From NCBI GenBank assembly GCA_002712005.1, contig PASP01000006.1, positions 1 to 49,725 on the forward strand: a stretch of DNA of 49,725 nt, given 5' to 3'. Each line of letters begins with the position of its first letter. The first letter of the stretch is position 1. Below are positions 17,155-26,407 of the stretch, in pieces. A program made the position numbers and the translations under genes. Below the pieces are notes generated by a model, which searched no databases, was not told where the DNA came from, and saw nothing but the letters and a program-made list of their open reading frames with translations. This stretch comes from Halobacteriovoraceae bacterium (GTDB lineage: Bacteria; Bdellovibrionota; Bacteriovoracia; Bacteriovoracales; Bacteriovoracaceae).

Positions 17155-17158
17155 AACT

Positions 17159-17488
17159 CTACTCACCTCTATTCTCCTTCTGTCTTAGGCTTTCTTTATT
17201 ATGTTTTAAAATTTGCGAAACTACGGAATAGGTTTTTTGACTATAAAGAGCATCTGAATAATAAGTATAATTCCAGTCCGTAGGTCCCTTATTAAGAATC
17301 GATTCATTCTTCTTAAGAAAATGAGTTTCATAAATTTCCAAAAGAGGAGATATAAATCGTTCTTGAAGTTCTCTAGACTTATTTTTCATATCTAGTAAGT
17401 AAGGAACCTCACGGTTTATATACTCTAATTTTCCAATAACTTGATCTAAACCAGACTTTAAGAAATAAGCTGAAGCTAAGAAATACAT
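17159..17488 (-). CDS. Small protein of unknown function in envelope operon
   Basis: This 109-aa protein has a short hydrophobic N-terminus (MYFLASAYFLKSG) and is then helical and charged (GKLEYINREVPYLLDMKNKSRELQERF), with a Tyr-rich middle (YTYYSDALYSQKTYS) and a basic tail. The N-terminus is too short for a confident signal peptide. It sits 15 bp after the 1080-aa exported protein gene and ends beside the next start, so it is firmly part of the four-gene set. Confidence 0.55.
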   Translation of the reverse strand: MYFLASAYFLKSGLDQVIGKLEYINREVPYLLDMKNKSRELQERFISPLLEIYETHFLKKNESILNKGPTDWNYTYYSDALYSQKTYSVVSQILKHNKESLRQKENRGE

Positions 17489-17503
17489 GACTTCTACCCC
17501 AGC

Positions 17504-20500
17504 TCATGTAATCATCCTATTATTAAATTCAGCAGAAGTGATTCCAAATTCTTCGTTGATTTGACTATGAATGGCCTGTATTAATCGATCATCCGTTTTC
17601 ACCACTTCTTGAACACCTTGATAATAAGATAATACTTTCTTAAGGCGATGAAAGAGAGATAATTTACTATAGTCAGAATTGTGGATGGCCCTGTCGTATA
17701 GAACGAGAAGTTCTTCATCCGTAACTTCAGAGAGTGAACGTTCGGCAACAAGATCACTAAAGAGTGCTTTAGAATCTTTCATAATATCAACAAGAGCACC
17801 CTTATCTACTGCGGCCATATTACCTGATGTCGAGAAATGAAAAAGAATAGAGTCATCTTTCTTTGAAATAACTGTACCAATTTTCTTCCCACCAAAGACT
17901 TGATTTCCAACACTTCTAATATCAAAGGCAGCACTTAAAATATGAGGATTCAATTGAATAAGAAGTTCTTCACGATGAGTAAGGACTTTAGCATAACGAT
18001 TGATCTTAATCCCACCCAATTCAACTTTGCCATTCTTAGTTGCTTCCGTAGAGTGGAGATATTTTTGGATAAAGTCTAAGGCCAAAACTTTTGCCTTTTT
18101 GGCCAAAGAATTTCCTTTAAAATCAACCTTTCTTGCAACTAAATTTATCGCCTTATCAAGAAGTCCAGTATCCCCTTTTATCTGTAAACCAACCGACTCT
18201 AAATCAATAGAGAGAACCTCATCTCCAAAGAAAACTTCATCAGGAGCAAGAGTTAATTGATTCTTATACTTTTCTAAAGACTCAGTTGTCAGATTGATCT
18301 TTGCCCCCACTTGAAAGGCCTTCTGTTCAACCTTAAATTCTTCAGAAAATAGTCGTGCTAAAAGACCATTCTTCTTTTTCTCCACCACCTGAACGGTCAT
18401 ATTGAGAAGAAGACGATTATCCGAAGAAGCTGAAATATTGAGATCTCTCATAAGATAGTGAGATTGTTCCCTATCTTCTCTTAAGAGCTGAGACACTTCT
18501 TTAAGTTGCTTATCCGAAGCATCTGAGAAGATTTGATTAATAAAGTTCTCGAAATAAGAAAAGCTCATTTCCGTAATCAAGTCACTTGGAGCTGTTTTAT
18601 TTTCAAGGGAAGTTCCTGAGAAGTTTTCAGAGTCCTTCTTCTCTTGCCTTTCCGAAATATAATCAATATAGGTCTTAGAACGAACTCCTTCTCCAATAGA
18701 GGCCTCTAAGAACACTTGATTTAAACTTTGATCATAGAGACTTTCAATATTCCAAACTTGAAGTTGATTCGAAGTTTCATATATTTTCTTTGCTGCAATC
18801 TTAGGATCAACTTTAAAAAGCATTAATCCAGTTGAGTCATCATAAGATATAAGATCTTCAAAAAGATAGCGAACCTTTGTGGCCACTTCCTGACTTCCCA
18901 CTTGATTGAATGGATTCTTAGCAATATCAATTTCAGCTAATTTAACAAGTTTAAGCAGTTGGTCTTCAGCACTTTGTTGAAATTCTGTAGCCGTATATTT
19001 TGCATACTCTAACGCTTGAATTTGAATTTTATTGAGGGTCTCTTTAAAGTAGAGATCATTATCACCACTTTGTGAGTCACTCTCTTCAGAAACAAGTGAA
19101 GTATCTGAGGAATCATCCATTGCCATTGTGGTAAGGGCCTCTACTAAGGCCATCTTTGTCCACTTAATCATAATTTGAGCATGACCATTATTAGCCGATA
19201 GATTCATTTTTTCGCTACCCGAGAGAATAGAGAAATTTTGAATATCAACTCCAAGTTCACCGTTATCAAACATATGAAATCTCAGAGAAAGTTCAAACGG
19301 AAGGGCCTTATTCCAGATATCTTTAGAGATATGCCATGGTGTATTTCCCCAGTCTATTCCTTCCCCTTCTAGACCTAATTCCATAAAAGTTCTCACATCC
19401 ATATTCATGAGACCTCTAAGAATGACCCCTGGAATCTGGGGTGCAAGTACAACGTCTAGTTCAGCAAAGAGCTCCCCTTGATCAAAGTTAAAGTCACGTG
19501 CAAATCTAATTCCTTGAGAAAGAGAACGTTGAGATAATTTCTGAGTAAGAAGGGGTAGACCTTGATGATCTGCACTTCCTCCATGCTCGATACGATATTG
19601 GGCCAAAGATTGCTTTTTCATCATAACCAATTCACTAAGGATCAACGCCTTGGTTTCTTCTTTAGTATTGTCATGGCCCCAAATGGGATCTGCACTGAAG
19701 ATAGGATTATCGATAGAAAGACCGGCACTAATCTTCGCTCTCATCTTTCTTTGAAGTTCTTCAAAATCATTCTCTTGATTTCTCTCCCAAATAGGGAAAT
19801 TTAAAGAATTCTTTGTTACAAGTGCATAGGAATAGAGCTCTTCGTACATCTTTTCACTATTTCCTAATTCTATATAGAGCTCTTTCTTAGCTTCTTTAAG
19901 ACTTTGAGTTTCTCCTTCTCCTCTTTTTGAAATAGCATCAAACCAGGCCTGCCCAGGTTTCCCTAAACCTGCTTCCATTTGAAGAGCCGCTATATCAGTC
20001 CCCTTTAAAAGCACAGGATAAAGATTCCACAAGCGAAATTCAGTTAAGCTCGCATAAGAAGAGAGAACGCCAATTTTTGAAAAGTCTAATTTGAGATAGA
20101 TACTTTGATTTCTAATCATGATCTCTTTGCTATCAAAGAGCTTCTTTAAGCGAAGAGAATCTCTATCCTCAGATAAACTCTCTTGTGCTTGTGAACCAAC
20201 CGACTCCGGCCCCTCTAATATCCAATCCATTAAAGAGGTTTGAGATAAGAAACTTACTAGAAACTCACCAATGCGAGTAACTCCAGATGTATAGTCTTGA
20301 CCACCAATATTGAGTTCTACGACTTTAAAAACAACATAGGAAGACACGCTCAATTTTTGAGCAGAGGGAAATTCTACAATTAAACGAAACTTTTGCTCAC
20401 TACTGAATACTTCTCCCCCAGCAATCTCATCCATATCACGAACTATATCTTGAGGAATAAGGGCCGATCCTTCGATTAAGAGATTCTTCGCCATAGGATC

Positions 20501-20746
20501 TAATTTGAAGCGAGTGATTTCTTTTAAATAACGTTCAGGATATTCTTCCGAAGCAACTAAGTAGTCCGATAGAATATTTTGAATGAGAGTTTCAGGAAGA
20601 GTAAGTCTTACGAGCCCCTCTTCTGTCACTTGTCCTTGAGCGGGATTGATAGTGACAGAGGGATCACTTACCTTACTGTATGAAGGTTGGACGGCCATAA
20701 AAAATATGGTCAATAGGCCAATAAAAGTAAATTTTATTGAATGCAT
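17504..20746 (-). CDS. Very large exported protein of unknown function (1080 aa)
   Basis: The protein begins with a signal peptide (KFTFIGLLTIFFMAVQPSYS-K, about 24 residues) and has no further membrane segment, so it should be periplasmic or surface-exposed. It has essentially no cysteines. Long stretches alternate hydrophobic and polar residues (for example QLSVSSYVVFKVVEL-like strands) separated by amphipathic helices; this pattern is compatible with lipid-binding elongated periplasmic proteins (TULIP/AsmA-like), but that is only a guess. An acidic Ser-rich patch lies near residue 545. It heads an operon of four unknown envelope genes, 89 bp after the SecF-linked gene. Confidence 0.65.
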   Translation of the reverse strand: MHSIKFTFIGLLTIFFMAVQPSYSKVSDPSVTINPAQGQVTEEGLVRLTLPETLIQNILSDYLVASEEYPERYLKEITRFKLDPMAKNLLIEGSALIPQDIVRDMDEIAGGEVFSSEQKFRLIVEFPSAQKLSVSSYVVFKVVELNIGGQDYTSGVTRIGEFLVSFLSQTSLMDWILEGPESVGSQAQESLSEDRDSLRLKKLFDSKEIMIRNQSIYLKLDFSKIGVLSSYASLTEFRLWNLYPVLLKGTDIAALQMEAGLGKPGQAWFDAISKRGEGETQSLKEAKKELYIELGNSEKMYEELYSYALVTKNSLNFPIWERNQENDFEELQRKMRAKISAGLSIDNPIFSADPIWGHDNTKEETKALILSELVMMKKQSLAQYRIEHGGSADHQGLPLLTQKLSQRSLSQGIRFARDFNFDQGELFAELDVVLAPQIPGVILRGLMNMDVRTFMELGLEGEGIDWGNTPWHISKDIWNKALPFELSLRFHMFDNGELGVDIQNFSILSGSEKMNLSANNGHAQIMIKWTKMALVEALTTMAMDDSSDTSLVSEESDSQSGDNDLYFKETLNKIQIQALEYAKYTATEFQQSAEDQLLKLVKLAEIDIAKNPFNQVGSQEVATKVRYLFEDLISYDDSTGLMLFKVDPKIAAKKIYETSNQLQVWNIESLYDQSLNQVFLEASIGEGVRSKTYIDYISERQEKKDSENFSGTSLENKTAPSDLITEMSFSYFENFINQIFSDASDKQLKEVSQLLREDREQSHYLMRDLNISASSDNRLLLNMTVQVVEKKKNGLLARLFSEEFKVEQKAFQVGAKINLTTESLEKYKNQLTLAPDEVFFGDEVLSIDLESVGLQIKGDTGLLDKAINLVARKVDFKGNSLAKKAKVLALDFIQKYLHSTEATKNGKVELGGIKINRYAKVLTHREELLIQLNPHILSAAFDIRSVGNQVFGGKKIGTVISKKDDSILFHFSTSGNMAAVDKGALVDIMKDSKALFSDLVAERSLSEVTDEELLVLYDRAIHNSDYSKLSLFHRLKKVLSYYQGVQEVVKTDDRLIQAIHSQINEEFGITSAEFNNRMIT

Positions 20747-20834
20747 CGCTCCTCCATAAAGTTCTGAAATATCAGATAGTTATCACTGATATCTACAGAA
20801 AATAGCTTCGGTATAAGCTATAGAGGTGCAAGCG

Positions 20835-21575
20835 CTAGGCCAAAAGTGTTTTATTGGCGATGTGAAGAAAGGGGGAAATTTCCGTATAAAAGAAGCCCAC
20901 AAAGAGAGCTAATCTCAGGGTAAAAAAGAAGAGCCATCTTTTAAAATGAGTTCCAAGACCAGCGGACTTGGCCTTATGGGCCTTCTTCACTATAAAGGCC
21001 ACCAGCCATATGGCGACATTAATAATGAAAAAGAGAAGTAATTTGGACTTCTTCTCTAAAATAGAAAAGAATTGAGGTATGGCGATAGGATCTCTTAAGC
21101 TTTGAACGAGGAAGTCCATGAGTTTAGGAAATTGAGTGAGTAAGGAGCCTACAGGATTTCCAGAAGTCTTGGCCAAGAGATGCGCCCTTAATTCTGTTTC
21201 ATTCATGGCCTGAAAACTCTTGAGAGAAACCGCGACCATTTGTTTCATTTGCTGAGTGGAGCCGCTCTTTAAAGACTTGGTGAGCTCTTCAGTCAAGGCC
21301 TTAACCTTTTCTTGATCGCCTGCCTTAATGGCCTCTTGTAAGGCCTGAGTTTTCTTGAGTTGATCAGGAGTGATATTTTGTACCACTCCTTCTTGATCTT
21401 TGCGGAAGTCTTCGAGTTGAGATTCGAGGGCCTCTAGGTCCCTCTCGTCTTGATCAACAAAATCTTCGGCTCTTAATACAGATGAAGAAACGAGATTCAT
21501 CAACAGAAAGAGCCCAGTAAGAAGTAGATTAGAAATGCGTAAATTAAGCTTTAACACCTTCAGCTGATCCCTCAT
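20835..21575 (-). CDS. Membrane protein with coiled-coil domain, linked to secF
   Basis: This 246-aa protein has an N-terminal signal or anchor segment (LLLTGLFLLMNLVSSSVLRA), then a Glu/Lys-rich coiled-coil region (about 38-100, DLEALESQLEDFRKDQ and following), and two C-terminal membrane helices (LLLFFIINVAIWLVAFIV and WLFFFTLRLALFVGFFY). Its start lies 32 bp inside the end of secF, so it is likely translated together with the Sec accessory subunits. Whether it works with SecDF is unknown. I do not recognise the family. Confidence 0.6.
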   Translation of the reverse strand: MRDQLKVLKLNLRISNLLLTGLFLLMNLVSSSVLRAEDFVDQDERDLEALESQLEDFRKDQEGVVQNITPDQLKKTQALQEAIKAGDQEKVKALTEELTKSLKSGSTQQMKQMVAVSLKSFQAMNETELRAHLLAKTSGNPVGSLLTQFPKLMDFLVQSLRDPIAIPQFFSILEKKSKLLLFFIINVAIWLVAFIVKKAHKAKSAGLGTHFKRWLFFFTLRLALFVGFFYTEISPFLHIANKTLLA

Positions 21576-22470
21576 TTGTTCCTGTTAATTTTTGGAAAAT
21601 TAATGTAACTGGAGCGGCAACATAAATTGAAGAGTAAGTACCGATGACTACCCCTAAAGTAATGGCCAAGAAGAAATCGCGAATGGCCAATCCTCCGAAG
21701 AAGAACATGGTAGCAGAAATAAAGAGAGTCGTTCCCGAAGTTAAGAAGGTACGAGAAAGAGTCTCATTAATCGCATTATCAATTTGTAATTTTAGAGGGA
21801 GATGAGAGAATTTCTGCTCATGCTCACGAACTCGGTCGTACACAATAACGGTATCGTTAACCGAGTAACCGATAACGGCAAGTAAAGCGGCGACTGTTTG
21901 CAGAGTAAATTCGGTACCTGTAAAAGCAAATACACCGAGAATAATCGTAACATCGTGAAAGAGAGCGATAATAGCACCTGGTGAATATTTGAAATCAAAA
22001 CGAAGTCCGATATAAACCATAATGGCAATAAGGGCCCAAAGCATGGCCTGAAAACCGGAAAAACGAAGTTCTTTCCCTGCTTTTGGTCCAACAATATCAA
22101 CTTTTCTGATCTCAACCCCTTGTGAGGCATAGTCCGTAGTTAGGGCCTTTGAAACTTTATCCGTAACAGCATTGAGATTATCCTCATCAGCTGCAACTTT
22201 TAAAAGAAATTCATGATTACTCACTTCACCTATCTGCTGAACTTGAACTTTAAAGCCTTCTTCTTTAAGAGTTCCACGCATCTGGTTAAGATCAATGGAC
22301 TCTTGGAATTTAACTTGAATTTCAGCTCCCCCGCGAAAATCAACTCCATACTTCATTTTAGTAAAGAGCCCAAAGAGTGATGCTGCTACCAGTATAATTG
22401 AGATAAGGGAGGTTACTGTATAGTGCTTAGAAAATGTAAATTTTGTATTGGGATTAATTATTTCCATCAT
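21544..22470 (-). CDS. secF: Protein translocase subunit SecF
   Basis: SecF forms, with SecD, the proton-driven accessory complex that pulls secreted proteins through SecYEG. The 308-aa protein has the first helix followed by YGVDFRGGAEIQV (SecF-type), the periplasmic domain, and the five-helix C-terminal block with GYSVNDTVIVYDRVRE and RTFLTSGTTLFISATMFFFGG. Length is normal. It follows secD after 45 bp. Confidence 0.97.
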   Translation of the reverse strand: MMEIINPNTKFTFSKHYTVTSLISIILVAASLFGLFTKMKYGVDFRGGAEIQVKFQESIDLNQMRGTLKEEGFKVQVQQIGEVSNHEFLLKVAADEDNLNAVTDKVSKALTTDYASQGVEIRKVDIVGPKAGKELRFSGFQAMLWALIAIMVYIGLRFDFKYSPGAIIALFHDVTIILGVFAFTGTEFTLQTVAALLAVIGYSVNDTVIVYDRVREHEQKFSHLPLKLQIDNAINETLSRTFLTSGTTLFISATMFFFGGLAIRDFFLAITLGVVIGTYSSIYVAAPVTLIFQKLTGTNEGSAEGVKA

Positions 22471-22515
22471 AGTATTTTACCTTAGTTTGTAATTCTCAAT
22501 TCTTGAGGACCTCTA

Positions 22516-24228
22516 TTAAATAGAGAGGTCCTGACCTTCTGTTTTTGTTAAGTAGAATTCAAAAAGAAGCTTACTTACAAAGTAGGAACAATAAATAGTA
22601 GCCGCGATACCAATTAAAAGTGTGACTGCGAATCCACGAATGGGTCCCGTACCAAAATTAAGAAGACAAAGTCCGGCCAATGCCGTGGTGATATTGGCAT
22701 CGATAATGGTCCAAAAGGCATGAGCAAAACCCGTTTCAACCGCTTTATAATAGCTCAGCCCACGACGAACTTCTTCTCGAATCCTTTCATAGATAACGAT
22801 ATTCGCATCAACCGCCATACCAATAGTAAGAGCGATACCGGCAATACCTGGCAGAGTTAGAGTCGCTTCAAAAGCAACAAGTGCTGCAACAACAAGAGTT
22901 ACGTTAAGAAGTAGAGTTAGAATCGCAATGAAACCACTAATTTTGTAGTAAATCAGGATGAAGAGAAAGACAACGATAGCACCAATGATAGAAGCGTATC
23001 TGGCCTTAACAATCGAGTCGTGACCAAGACTTGGACCAACAGTTCTTTGCTCTTCAAAGTCAAGCTGAACAGGAAGTGCACCCGCTCTAAGTACGAGAGC
23101 AAGGTCACGAGCTTCTTTCATCATACGATTAAAGCCACCGGCACCTAATGAAATTTGAGCACGCCCCCCACCAATTCTTTCACGAATAGAAGGAGCTGAA
23201 TAAACATTTCCATCAAGAATAACGGCCATACGACGGCCCACATTCTTTGCCGTTAAATTTTCAAAGATCTTAGCCCCTTGAGCTTTAAACTCTAAAGAAA
23301 CGTAGGGCTCATTCTTTTGTTGATCAATTTGCACACGAGCATCTTGGAGCATATCCCCTGTTAGTTTACTATTATCTTCAACTACGTAAGGAATCATATC
23401 AGTGATTTCATTAGTCGCTTTTGAAACAGTCTTTTGGAAGGCCATTTCAAATCCTTGAGGAAGAAGCTTTTCAGAAACAAGATAAGTATTTAGGGTTTTT
23501 AAATAGTCGGAGAAACGAATTCCTTTCTTATACTCAATTCCACTCTCCTTAGCTTTTGAAAGCCAAGAGCTCATTGTAGGTAGAGCAATATCATCGTTAA
23601 CCATTTTAAATTCAAGCTTCGCAGTTTTACCGATAAGCTCTTTCGCTCTTTCGATATCTTTTACACCTGGTAACTGAATAACAATACGATTGCTACCTTG
23701 AGAAACAATCTCAGGCTCAGTTACACCAAATTCATCAATACGGTTACGAATGACTTCAATCGACTTCGTGAGTGCTTGTTCTTCAATCGTCGTTTTTTGA
23801 ACCTTAGTAAGACCGTAGAATAGAGTCGAACCTTGCTCTTGCGTTAACCTTAGAATAGAAGGAAAGAATTTCTTTACCTCTTCTTCAGCTCTATCAACTT
23901 GAGAAGCATCCTCAATAACAACGGAGTATTGAGGGTCAGTAATATCATCTTTTCTCAGAGTGCCTGCCGTTGCTTTAATTCCATTATCATTGAGAATATA
24001 AGCAATTTTATTGGCATAACCTTTAACTTCATCTTCATAGACTTTGTTAAAGTCGATTCCTAAGATCATATAAAGTCCACCTTGAAGGTCTAGACCTAAG
24101 GTAATCTTTGATTTTACCGGAAAACTTGAATCTTCTTTGAAGTCCAAGGCCGTAGGAATGATCATGCTAATAGAAATAAGAGTAACAACGATTAGTAAGG
24201 TAAACCGGATCCACCAGCTTCGTTTCAT
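22516..24228 (-). CDS. secD: Protein translocase subunit SecD
   Basis: This 570-aa SecD has the first helix, then TLGLDLQGGLYMILG, the P1 head domain, the ARDLALVLRAGALPVQL stretch and the C-terminal helices with GMAVDANIVIYERIREE and DANITTALAGLCLLNFGTGPIRGFA. The start at 24228 (MKRSWWIRF) is chosen over an upstream in-frame codon at 24267 because GGAG lies 8 nt before it and the leader would otherwise gain 13 unusual residues. Confidence 0.97.
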   Translation of the reverse strand: MKRSWWIRFTLLIVVTLISISMIIPTALDFKEDSSFPVKSKITLGLDLQGGLYMILGIDFNKVYEDEVKGYANKIAYILNDNGIKATAGTLRKDDITDPQYSVVIEDASQVDRAEEEVKKFFPSILRLTQEQGSTLFYGLTKVQKTTIEEQALTKSIEVIRNRIDEFGVTEPEIVSQGSNRIVIQLPGVKDIERAKELIGKTAKLEFKMVNDDIALPTMSSWLSKAKESGIEYKKGIRFSDYLKTLNTYLVSEKLLPQGFEMAFQKTVSKATNEITDMIPYVVEDNSKLTGDMLQDARVQIDQQKNEPYVSLEFKAQGAKIFENLTAKNVGRRMAVILDGNVYSAPSIRERIGGGRAQISLGAGGFNRMMKEARDLALVLRAGALPVQLDFEEQRTVGPSLGHDSIVKARYASIIGAIVVFLFILIYYKISGFIAILTLLLNVTLVVAALVAFEATLTLPGIAGIALTIGMAVDANIVIYERIREEVRRGLSYYKAVETGFAHAFWTIIDANITTALAGLCLLNFGTGPIRGFAVTLLIGIAATIYCSYFVSKLLFEFYLTKTEGQDLSI

Positions 24229-24446
24229 GAGAACAACTCCCTCATTAAAGGTAAGATAAAAAGTCACTGGATTAGCTTATCGAACGTAAGAAATAACAGA
24301 CGATCATATCCACAATGGGATAGAAAAATCCTTCCTTAGGGGCAAAAGCCTAATCCATTTAGACCAACAATTTGAAATTATAGGGGAATAACAGACCTTA
24401 AGGCAATGGGAAATATATTTAAAAATGAGTTTTAAAGACCTAAGGC
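24229..24446 (-). promoter_or_regulatory. secD: secD leader region, probable internal promoter
   Basis: This 218-nt gap is the largest in the minus-strand run from queA to the exporter genes. It probably carries a promoter that lets secDF and the downstream genes be expressed apart from queA-tgt-yajC-tat. It is AT-rich, and I could not pick a convincing -35/-10 pair or a strong hairpin by eye. Confidence 0.35.
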
Positions 24447-24842
24447 CTAGCTCTGCTTTTTCTTTTGCTGATCGTCATTTACAGCTGTAGAGGGAGCTTG
24501 CTCGGGGGCATGATTTTGATCACTGGTTAACGCAGAGTGATGTTCAACATCGGCATCATATTCTTCAAAGCCTGTCTCAGCGCCATCATCGAGAATTTCA
24601 GTTTTTTGATTTTCGGCAACGGCTTCAGTGGGCTGAGATGCACTTTCTTTCACCTCGGATATCTCAGACTTAAGGTGATCCGCTTCTTCTTGAACCTGGG
24701 CCATCAAGTCATCTTTGGCCTTTTGAAATTCGCGAATGCTCTTTCCTAGCCCACGGGCCAATTCAGGTAGTTTCTTGGGGCCAATGAAAATAAGAGCAAA
24801 GGCCAGAATGATTAACATTTCCCCTGCACCTAATCCAAACAT
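24447..24842 (-). CDS. Twin-arginine translocase TatA/TatB-family protein
   Basis: This 131-aa protein has an N-terminal membrane helix (EMLIILAFALIFIG), the hallmark hinge GPKKLPELARGLGKS and an amphipathic helix, followed by a long acidic tail (Glu, Asp, Gln-rich, about residues 55-131). TatA exports folded proteins with TatC. The tail is longer than in a minimal TatA, so a TatB role cannot be excluded. No tatC is in the window. It lies between yajC and secD, so Sec and Tat genes are linked here. Confidence 0.92.
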   Translation of the reverse strand: MFGLGAGEMLIILAFALIFIGPKKLPELARGLGKSIREFQKAKDDLMAQVQEEADHLKSEISEVKESASQPTEAVAENQKTEILDDGAETGFEEYDADVEHHSALTSDQNHAPEQAPSTAVNDDQQKKKQS

Positions 24843-24866
24843 ATGACCCCCTTAAACTTGAATCAA

Positions 24867-25223
24867 TTATTTCTTTGTTTCTTTCTTTTCAAAAAGTTTA
24901 CTGGAAAGACCTGCAATTTGACTACGAAGAACTTTAACTTTCGCATTTTCAGAGATCTCTAAAGTGATAACCTTTTCCGTCATACCTACTACAGTACCTA
25001 GAATACCAAAGCTCGTATAAACTTCGTCACCTTTTTGGAGAGCATCCATAAGGGCCTTTTGCTCTTTTTGCTTTTTGGCTTCGGGACGAATCATAAAGAA
25101 GTAAAAGATAACCCCGATGATTACAATAGGAAGAAAACCTTGAAGACTTGGAGCGGCTCCACCTTCTTGAGCAAAGAGATTTAGAGAGAGAGCGAAGGCT
25201 GCTAGGGCTGTTAATTTTTTCAT
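24867..25223 (-). CDS. yajC: Sec translocase accessory protein YajC
   Basis: This 118-aa protein has one main membrane helix (LPIVIIGVIFYFFMIRPEAKKQKEQ), the classic YajC signature, and a small C-terminal domain (KGDEVYTSFGILGTVVGM). An extra N-terminal hydrophobic stretch (MKKLTALAAFALSLNLFA) looks like a signal peptide. The start at 25223 has AGAGGA 6-7 nt upstream, which rules out the longer in-frame version. Gene order queA-tgt-yajC-secD-secF is conserved in many bacteria. Confidence 0.93.
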   Translation of the reverse strand: MKKLTALAAFALSLNLFAQEGGAAPSLQGFLPIVIIGVIFYFFMIRPEAKKQKEQKALMDALQKGDEVYTSFGILGTVVGMTEKVITLEISENAKVKVLRSQIAGLSSKLFEKKETKK

Positions 25224-25273
25224 ATTTATCCTCTTTAAATATATGGGGATCATTAAATAAGAAACTTTCTTAC

Positions 25274-26386
25274 TTAATTATCCGACTGTGTGTAGGAGTT
25301 ATAAAACGACTGATAATACTCGTCAAACTTTCCGTTTAATATCGCTTTACGTGCGTTACGAGTCATCTCTAAATAAAAATAAAGATTGTGGTGGGTGATC
25401 AATTGACCGGCCAAATATTCTCCGACATTGAAGAGATGGCGAATATAGGCCCTTGAGTAATGACTACAAGCTTTACATGAGCAATTCGGATCGAGGGGAC
25501 CTTGATCTTCTTTATAACGCTGGTTCTTTATATTGACTGGTCCTAAACTCGTTAAAACCTGACCGTTTCGCGCATTCCGCGTGGGAAGCACGCAGTCAAA
25601 CATATCAAGACCATTTTTGATTCCTGTTAAAACATCTAAGGGCTTTCCCACCCCCATTAAGTAACGGGGTTTGTCAGCAGGCATAGTGGGACAAAAGTCA
25701 CTACAAAATTGGATCATCTCCTCATTCTTCTCCCCTACACTCAGACCACCAAGGGCATATCCTGGAAAGTCCATTTCCTTTAATCTTTCCATGCACTCCG
25801 TTCTTAAATCAATATGAAGTCCCCCTTGAATAATTCCAAAGAGGTTTTGATATTCTTTAAGCTCATAATCTTTACAGCGCTTAGCCCATCTCAGAGTAAG
25901 CTCCATACTTGTTCGCAGGGTCTCTTTTGAAGCGGGAAGAGCGGGACATTCATCAAAGGCCATAACGATATCACTACCTAAGGCCTTTTGGATTTCCATA
26001 GATTTCTCTGGGCCAATCATGTGGCGTGAACCATCGATATGACTTTGAAAGATAACTCCCTCTTCTGAAATCTTATTCAAAGAAGATAAACTGAAAACTT
26101 GATAGCCTCCTGAGTCCGTAAGGATAGGCTTCTTCCAATTCATAAATCCATGTAAGCCTCCCCCCACTTTTTCAATCAATTCATGACCGGGACGCAAGTA
26201 GAGGTGATAGGTATTTCCTAAAATAATTTGAGATCCGATATCTTCTAAGTCTTCGCTTGTCATCGTTTTAACAGAAGCTCGGGTTCCAACGGGCATAAAA
26301 ATAGGAGTTTCAATGACCCCATGGGCAGTATGAATTTTACCGGCGCGGGCCTGTCCATCCGTTTTTTCAAGTTCATAGAAACTCAT
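25274..26386 (-). CDS. tgt: tRNA-guanine transglycosylase Tgt
   Basis: Tgt swaps guanine-34 of Asp, Asn, His and Tyr tRNAs for preQ1 in queuosine synthesis. The 370-aa protein has TDSGGYQVFSL (about residues 92-102), the FDECPA active-site loop, GGLSVGE, the nucleophile Asp in GLDMFDCVLPTRNARNG, and the zinc site CSCKACSHYSRAYIRHL. Length is standard. It lies 21 bp after queA. Confidence 0.98.
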   Translation of the reverse strand: MSFYELEKTDGQARAGKIHTAHGVIETPIFMPVGTRASVKTMTSEDLEDIGSQIILGNTYHLYLRPGHELIEKVGGGLHGFMNWKKPILTDSGGYQVFSLSSLNKISEEGVIFQSHIDGSRHMIGPEKSMEIQKALGSDIVMAFDECPALPASKETLRTSMELTLRWAKRCKDYELKEYQNLFGIIQGGLHIDLRTECMERLKEMDFPGYALGGLSVGEKNEEMIQFCSDFCPTMPADKPRYLMGVGKPLDVLTGIKNGLDMFDCVLPTRNARNGQVLTSLGPVNIKNQRYKEDQGPLDPNCSCKACSHYSRAYIRHLFNVGEYLAGQLITHHNLYFYLEMTRNARKAILNGKFDEYYQSFYNSYTQSDN

Positions 26387-26407
26387 AGTATTTCCTTTAT
26401 ATTAAGA

